In this document: positions 57,959-64,000 of the stretch, piece after piece
Layout: every line of letters starts with the position of its first letter
Numbering within the stretch: the first letter of the stretch is position 1
Assembly: GCF_963678185.1 (NCBI RefSeq)
Contig: NZ_OY782757.1
Span: 310,001 to 374,000, forward strand
Origin: an uncultured Tolumonas sp.
Lineage (GTDB): Bacteria; Pseudomonadota; Gammaproteobacteria; Enterobacterales; Aeromonadaceae
Reading direction: 5' to 3'
Length of the DNA: 64,000 nt
Position numbers and translations under genes: made by a program
The notes under the pieces: model-generated
What the model saw: only the letters and a program-made list of their open reading frames with translations
Told to the model about the DNA's origin: nothing
Databases searched by the model: none

Positions 57959-58619
57959 GATCTGACTCCTCTGCGGCCAAGACGTAATTGACATACGCAC
58001 CGGGGGTAACGATGCTATCGAGCGGTAGTTCGCCGATATCGACATGCATATCTGCATCAACCAAGGTGATGGCACTGGCTTTGGCGACCAGCGGATTAAA
58101 ATTTTGCATAGTGCCGTGATAGGTCAGATTCCCCAATGGGTCACTGGTTCTGGCGCGTACCAGCGCAATGTCAGCGCGCAGTGCGGTTTCCAGCAGATAC
58201 TCTTCGTTATTGACGGTAATAACCTGCTTGCCCTGAGCAACCATGGTGCCGAGGCCCGTTTTGGTCAAAACGCCGCCTAAACCCGAACCACCACAGCGGA
58301 TCCGCTCGGCTAAACTGCCTTGTGGCACTAATTCGAGTTCAATTTTTCCCTCTTCAACCAGTTGGATGGTGTCGGTATTCCGACCAATGTGAGAGGCGAT
58401 TAACTTATCCACCACGCCTTGGCGAATGAGGCGACCAATCGTTAAATCGGCATCACCCGAGTCATTCGATATCAGCGTTAAGTGGCGTGCACCGCTTTCC
58501 AACAGGCAATCAATTAGTTTGTTCGGTACACCATGATTGGCGAATCCGCCGCACATGATGGTTTGACCGTCTTTAAACAGACGGACGATCTTCTCTTTGC
58601 TGATGTATTTATCTGTCAT
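57945..58619 (-). CDS. 3-oxoacid CoA-transferase subunit A
   Basis: Alpha subunit of 224 residues. Features: DGQTIMCGGFANHGVPNKLIDCLLESG (CoA-binding glycine-rich block), NDSGDADLTIGRLIRQG, VPQGSLAERIRCGGSGLGGVLTKTGLGT, and a C-terminal DSIVTPGAYVNYVL. It matches AtoD/ScoA/PcaI. The likely job is activation of acetoacetate from BKACE. It starts 2 bp after the thiolase stop and overlaps subunit B. Confidence 0.93.
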   Translation of the reverse strand: MTDKYISKEKIVRLFKDGQTIMCGGFANHGVPNKLIDCLLESGARHLTLISNDSGDADLTIGRLIRQGVVDKLIASHIGRNTDTIQLVEEGKIELELVPQGSLAERIRCGGSGLGGVLTKTGLGTMVAQGKQVITVNNEEYLLETALRADIALVRARTSDPLGNLTYHGTMQNFNPLVAKASAITLVDADMHVDIGELPLDSIVTPGAYVNYVLAAEESDHERA

Positions 58620-58621
58620 GA

Positions 58622-59791
58622 TTAATTCCTCGACAGTAAAACGGCGACACCCTGACCACCGCCGACACAGAATGTGATCACGGCATTGTTCAGTTTGCTG
58701 CGTTGCATTTCATAAACTGCTTTGGTTGCCAAAATGGCACCGCTGCCGGCCAGTGGGTGACCTAATGCAATCGCCCCCCCGTTTGGGTTCACGCGTGCTG
58801 GATCCATCCCGATATCACGCATGCAGGCGATCGATTGCGCCGCAAACGCTTCGTTGAGTTCCCACAAATCGATGTCATCGACTGTCAGGCCTGTTTGTGT
58901 CAACAGTTTTTGCGTGGCGGGAACCGGCCCAAGCCCCATATAGTTCGGGTCCACACCGGCCACGGAATAGCCACGGAATACCGCCAAAATGGGTAAGTGC
59001 ATGCTTTCCGCTTGTGCGCGTTCCATCAACACCAGTGCGCCCGCGCCATCGCTCATCGGGGAGCTGTTACCGGCCGTCACGATGCCTTCTTTCAGAAAGC
59101 AAGGGCGCAAAGCGGCGAGGCTTTCCATGGTGCAATCGGCGCGCACGGATTCATCGCGTCCAATCACGATGTCCTGCTGTTTTTTATCTTTGTAAACAAC
59201 AGGAATCAGCTGGCTATCAAAGCGCTTGGCATCCCAGGCTTTGGTCGCGAGGTGGTGACTTCTCACAGAAAATGAATCAAGTTCATCGCGGGTTAAGGAA
59301 TATCGCTTGGCAATATTCTCTGCGGTGATCCCCATGGAGGGATTACCCAAGCGATCAGGGGAGGTGTGAATATCGACAAATTTGGGTGGTTGTACCGAAT
59401 AGGCAGAATCGGTTTTTTCCATGCACCATGTGCGGCGAGAATCGCTCTCGACACCACCGACCACAATCGTTTGGGCAAACCCCGCCATAATTTGAATCGC
59501 GCCATAAGCCAGCGCATTCAATGAAGCGGCACATTGGCGATCTAACGTGATGCCTGGTACCGAGATAGGAAGACCTGCCTCCAACGACACCATTCTTCCC
59601 ATATTATTGATTTCGCTATTCATTAAGTTGGCGAAAATAACGTCATCAATCATTTCCGGATTAATTTGAGCGCGCTTTACGGCCTCTTTGACTGCGGTAG
59701 CTCCCAACATGTGGGCTGGCACCGGGGCGAGCAAACCCCGGCATTTACCAATCGGCGTGCGGGCAGCCGATACGATAACTGCTTCTTTCAT
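58622..59791 (-). CDS. Thiolase (beta-ketoadipyl/acyl-CoA type)
   Basis: Second thiolase of 389 residues. Nucleophile Cys87 (LDRQCAASLNALAYG), His in [15 protein letters not shown], and second Cys in [15 protein letters not shown]. Sequence differs clearly from the AtoB-like paralogue at 53572, with GRMVSLEAGLPISVPG and a RQCAAS active site more like FadA/PaaJ-type enzymes, so it may cleave a longer or branched 3-ketoacyl-CoA. It sits between BKACE and the CoA-transferase, within the same operon. Confidence 0.92.
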   Translation of the reverse strand: MKEAVIVSAARTPIGKCRGLLAPVPAHMLGATAVKEAVKRAQINPEMIDDVIFANLMNSEINNMGRMVSLEAGLPISVPGITLDRQCAASLNALAYGAIQIMAGFAQTIVVGGVESDSRRTWCMEKTDSAYSVQPPKFVDIHTSPDRLGNPSMGITAENIAKRYSLTRDELDSFSVRSHHLATKAWDAKRFDSQLIPVVYKDKKQQDIVIGRDESVRADCTMESLAALRPCFLKEGIVTAGNSSPMSDGAGALVLMERAQAESMHLPILAVFRGYSVAGVDPNYMGLGPVPATQKLLTQTGLTVDDIDLWELNEAFAAQSIACMRDIGMDPARVNPNGGAIALGHPLAGSGAILATKAVYEMQRSKLNNAVITFCVGGGQGVAVLLSRN

Positions 59792-59887
59792 AGTGATTTC
59801 CTGAATGGATTTCGATTAACGCAATGTTCTACAGTGGTCTGTAGTCACGACATGAGCTGACGTTCCATTGACGAATGGTTCAGCTGG

Positions 59888-60766
59888 TTAATGCGACATT
59901 GCCAGAGCAGGGGATGGCGCTGGTATTTTCAGGGGCGGTAAATTCAGCAGACGGCGAGCTTCAGCCGAAGTGGCGACTTTTTTGCCCATTAACGTGATGG
60001 CATCCGCCGCACGCGCAACCAATTGTGGGTTTGTTGCTGGCACGCCTTTGCTGAAATAGACGTTGTCTTCGAGCCCAACACGAACGTGGCCACCCAAAGC
60101 CAGCGCGGTATACATAATTGGCAGGTGATGTTTGCCGATCCCGAATGCAGACCATGTCGCATCGGCAGGAATGTGATTGACCAGATACAACAGATTTTCA
60201 ACCGTTGCAGCCATACCACCGGGAACACCCAAACAGAATTGGTAATGCATTGGCGCTTTGATTAAGCCTTTTTCGGCAAAATAATTAGCAACGCCTAACA
60301 TGCCGCTATCGAAAATTTCGATTTCCGGTTTAATGTTGCGCTCCAGCAGGGTTTCAGCCAGTTTGCCAAGAAATTGCGGTGAGTTCATAAACACGCCGCC
60401 TGGCATCCAGTTGAATGAGCCAGCATCCCAAGAGGCTATCTCGATGCCGCTGAGCGTAGCGACATGCGCCATGCGTTGCTCATCGGTAGCGCGATGATCG
60501 CCAGAGGTGGTGCAATTGATAACGACATCGCAATCTTCATAATTGCGGATCAGTCGGATGGTCTCTTCAAATTTGCGTTTATCCATCGTGCCCATGCCTT
60601 CGTCATCACGCATGTGCAGATGAACGATTGCAGCGCCTTTTTTCCAGCAGGCATAGGCGTCGGCTGCAATTTCTTCGGGTGTTAATGGAATGAACTCATT
60701 CATCTCTTTCGGTGTCATCGCACCGGTTAATGCTGCTGAGATGATGACGTTATCGCCTGTATTCAT
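59888..60766 (-). CDS. BKACE-family beta-keto acid cleavage enzyme
   Basis: Zinc enzyme of 292 residues in the BKACE (DUF849, Kce-type) family. It condenses a beta-keto acid with acetyl-CoA and yields acetoacetate and an acyl-CoA. Zinc ligands are visible: His49 and His51 (IVHLHMRD) and Glu233 (RVGLEDN). Other family blocks: INCTTSGD, PEIEIFDSGMLG, CLGVPGGM. The substrate pocket cannot be read, but neighbours supply a route for both products. Acetoacetate goes to the CoA-transferase and a thiolase, and acyl-CoA to the other thiolase. The crotonase-like gene is the next gene upstream. Confidence 0.92.
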   Translation of the reverse strand: MNTGDNVIISAALTGAMTPKEMNEFIPLTPEEIAADAYACWKKGAAIVHLHMRDDEGMGTMDKRKFEETIRLIRNYEDCDVVINCTTSGDHRATDEQRMAHVATLSGIEIASWDAGSFNWMPGGVFMNSPQFLGKLAETLLERNIKPEIEIFDSGMLGVANYFAEKGLIKAPMHYQFCLGVPGGMAATVENLLYLVNHIPADATWSAFGIGKHHLPIMYTALALGGHVRVGLEDNVYFSKGVPATNPQLVARAADAITLMGKKVATSAEARRLLNLPPLKIPAPSPALAMSH

Positions 60767-60869
60767 GGTAATGCCCCTCGTTGAGACTTTTAGTCTTTAG
60801 GTTCGGGCCGAGCGATAGCCGTCAACATCGCCCGACCCGGAAGAAAAATTAAACAAATGTGGCAGTCAC

Positions 60870-61865
60870 TTATTTAATTTCTTCTTCAAACTGGCCACCA
60901 CCTAGGCGTGGTCGAACAACTTTGCCTTGTTTTTCAGCCGCTTTTACTAATTCGGCTTCAGCGTGAGCATCTTGCCAGAAGCTGATTTCGTGCGGTGAAT
61001 GCTCAGTTGCGGTGACATACATTTCTGTTGAGAACGCATTACGTAGCTCATTCGAGATGTCTTCTTTCCACGGTTTACGCAGTTGCTGAACAGTCAGGCG
61101 ACGGGTAACACGAGTACCAGTGCGAATAATCAATTCTGCAATTTCTTGAGCGCGGGCATACGCGGCTTCGGTGTCGTCACAGATTTCATTGACCATCCCT
61201 AAAGCCAGCGCTTTACGGGCGGTAATGATTTCACCGGTTAACTCAGCATAGGCGTAACGTTTACGACCCATCAGCTCACGCCACGCGATTTGAATGCCAT
61301 CGCCAGGAACCATGTTGGTGCGGAAGTGCATTTCAGTGGTCCATGCATCTTCGGTACATAAGGTAATGTCGCTGAACAGCACCAAGTCGGTGTGGAATGC
61401 GGCGCCGTTCCAAACACCAATCGTTGGAACTTGAATATCGAATACCTGACCTTCGATATCTTTGGTGCCATCTAAATATTGATATTCATACATGCGCCAA
61501 GCGACATCAGGGGCAGAAGCAAATTCTGTGGCTGGTTTCCAATCGCCGTCTTTACCGACGCGGCCAATGCCTTTGAATAGATCTTTACCCGTGCCACCTA
61601 AAATGATGACTTCGTTTTCTGGGTCGCGACCAGCCCAGTCAAAGAAATAGTGCAGTCCTTGATGCGCTTGAGCACACCATTGCAAGCTGTCGCCGTTGGT
61701 GTGCAGGCGGGCTTCCAGGATCCCGTTCTTACGGGTCATAGTCAGAAATTCTTTACATTTCTCTTGGTATTCTTCAAACGGCATGTGTGGAATGGTGCCC
61801 AATTCTTCGTGGGACATTGATTTTCTTTTGCCGGCATCGTTTTCGTAATTTGCTTTAAGAACCAT
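60870..61865 (-). CDS. Crotonase-fold beta-diketone hydrolase (6-oxocamphor-hydrolase-like)
   Basis: Crotonase-superfamily protein of 331 residues, first gene of the operon. Compared from memory with 6-oxocamphor hydrolase, which cleaves a C-C bond in a cyclic beta-diketone without CoA, all catalytic residues seem kept: His68 (H45), His158 (H122), His180 (H145), Asp189 (D154) and Glu281 (E244), with near-constant offsets. Shared blocks include EVIILGGTG and MVPGDGIQIAW. The N-terminal 28 residues and C-terminal 35 residues are extra. True enoyl-CoA hydratase glutamates are not in place. I infer ring opening of a beta-diketone to a keto acid. A CoA-dependent hydratase is the alternative. Confidence 0.8.
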   Translation of the reverse strand: MVLKANYENDAGKRKSMSHEELGTIPHMPFEEYQEKCKEFLTMTRKNGILEARLHTNGDSLQWCAQAHQGLHYFFDWAGRDPENEVIILGGTGKDLFKGIGRVGKDGDWKPATEFASAPDVAWRMYEYQYLDGTKDIEGQVFDIQVPTIGVWNGAAFHTDLVLFSDITLCTEDAWTTEMHFRTNMVPGDGIQIAWRELMGRKRYAYAELTGEIITARKALALGMVNEICDDTEAAYARAQEIAELIIRTGTRVTRRLTVQQLRKPWKEDISNELRNAFSTEMYVTATEHSPHEISFWQDAHAEAELVKAAEKQGKVVRPRLGGGQFEEEIK

Positions 61866-63740
<1,875 letters not shown>

Positions 63741-63759
63741 CTCATTCTTTCATCATCAA

Positions 63760-63786
63760 AAAAAAGACCGCATTGCGGTCTTTTTT
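63760..63786 (+). terminator. Rho-independent terminator of the GH1 gene
   Basis: Perfect stem AAAAAAGACCGC-ATT-GCGGTCTTTTTT, 20 bases after the stop codon, ending in a run of six Ts. The flanking A-run makes it work in both directions. The remaining 214 bases of the window hold no gene I can support. Confidence 0.93.
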
Positions 63787-64000
63787 ATTCCATTTTTTAA
63801 TCGATATTGTCTTCAATTTTTAACGTAAACATAAAGAACTTGAAGCCAACATAAAGCCAAATGGCAACCTTCCACTATTTCATTTGAGTTACATTTTTTC
63901 GTCATGGCTAAACTTAGGCTACAAAAGATGAAATATTGCTGTTCATCTGAGTTTCTAAGATTTCGATGCTACAATAGCGCGTCTTAATTTATTGTAATTG

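Noticed and set aside
57959..58075. 39-residue extension of CoA-transferase subunit B
   Set aside because: Lies inside subunit A in another frame; the ATG at 57958 has AGGAG and begins the family sequence.
60870..61865. Ordinary enoyl-CoA hydratase
   Set aside because: The two catalytic glutamates of crotonase are not in place and the His/Asp/Glu set of diketone hydrolases is.

Overview
The window looks like a chromosomal segment of a facultatively anaerobic gammaproteobacterium. The signs are Shewanella/Vibrio-style multi-domain GGDEF/EAL proteins, TrxC, a PmrAB-like two-component pair, a ribB with a degenerate RibA domain, and a NifJ-type pyruvate:flavodoxin oxidoreductase, all at moderate to low GC. 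An Aeromonadales member (Tolumonas-like) is my best guess, but that is inference: there is no rRNA or tRNA here. I saw no phage, transposase, CRISPR array or tRNA.

1-26 kb is a mixed housekeeping and regulatory region. It holds three cyclic-di-GMP enzymes (one cut by the window start, one cotranscribed with a periplasmic binding protein), a lipocalin, a GFA-type zinc protein, TrxC, a pentapeptide-repeat protein, a LysE-type exporter, a DUF4010 membrane protein, an Rrf2 regulator behind an azoreductase, an AraC regulator and nifJ, an orphan TRAP binding protein facing a TetR regulator, a PAP2 phosphatase facing a PmrAB-like system, an MFS transporter and a small methyltransferase.

26-48.5 kb is a carbohydrate island. 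A tal-tkt pair (minus strand) diverges from a plus-strand operon with an RbsB/A/C-type importer, a DUF2291 lipoprotein, a split transketolase, an FGGY kinase, an L-fucose-isomerase-like protein and a FucU/RbsD mutarotase. This gene set matches what I remember of the transketolase route for D-apiose: isomerase, apulose kinase, two-subunit apulose-4-phosphate transketolase giving xylulose-5-P plus DHAP. Tal and Tkt would absorb the products. Next come a secreted DUF1593 hydrolase, a ROK repressor and a CUT1 ABC importer encoded with a cytoplasmic DUF5060/apiosidase-like (GH140-related) hydrolase. A shared ROK-type operator (TTAGTTCACC-N2-GTGAA) precedes the DUF1593 gene and the CUT1 operon, and a GAATAAATATTC-type palindrome recurs at three promoters. 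The whole may be an apioside uptake, cleavage and catabolism system.

48.5-51.4 kb holds ribB (RibBX type, no FMN riboswitch), a SorC-family sugar regulator and a HAD phosphatase. 51.5-61.9 kb is a second catabolic island. A LysR regulator faces an SDR, and a long minus-strand operon encodes a crotonase-fold protein with the catalytic residues of 6-oxocamphor hydrolase, a BKACE enzyme, two thiolases, a two-subunit 3-oxoacid CoA-transferase, an MFS importer and a phenol-MetA-type outer-membrane protein. This reads as ring cleavage of a beta-diketone followed by beta-keto-acid cleavage to acetoacetate and acetyl-CoA. The window ends with a GH1 6-phospho-beta-glucosidase under CRP-like and LacI-type sites.
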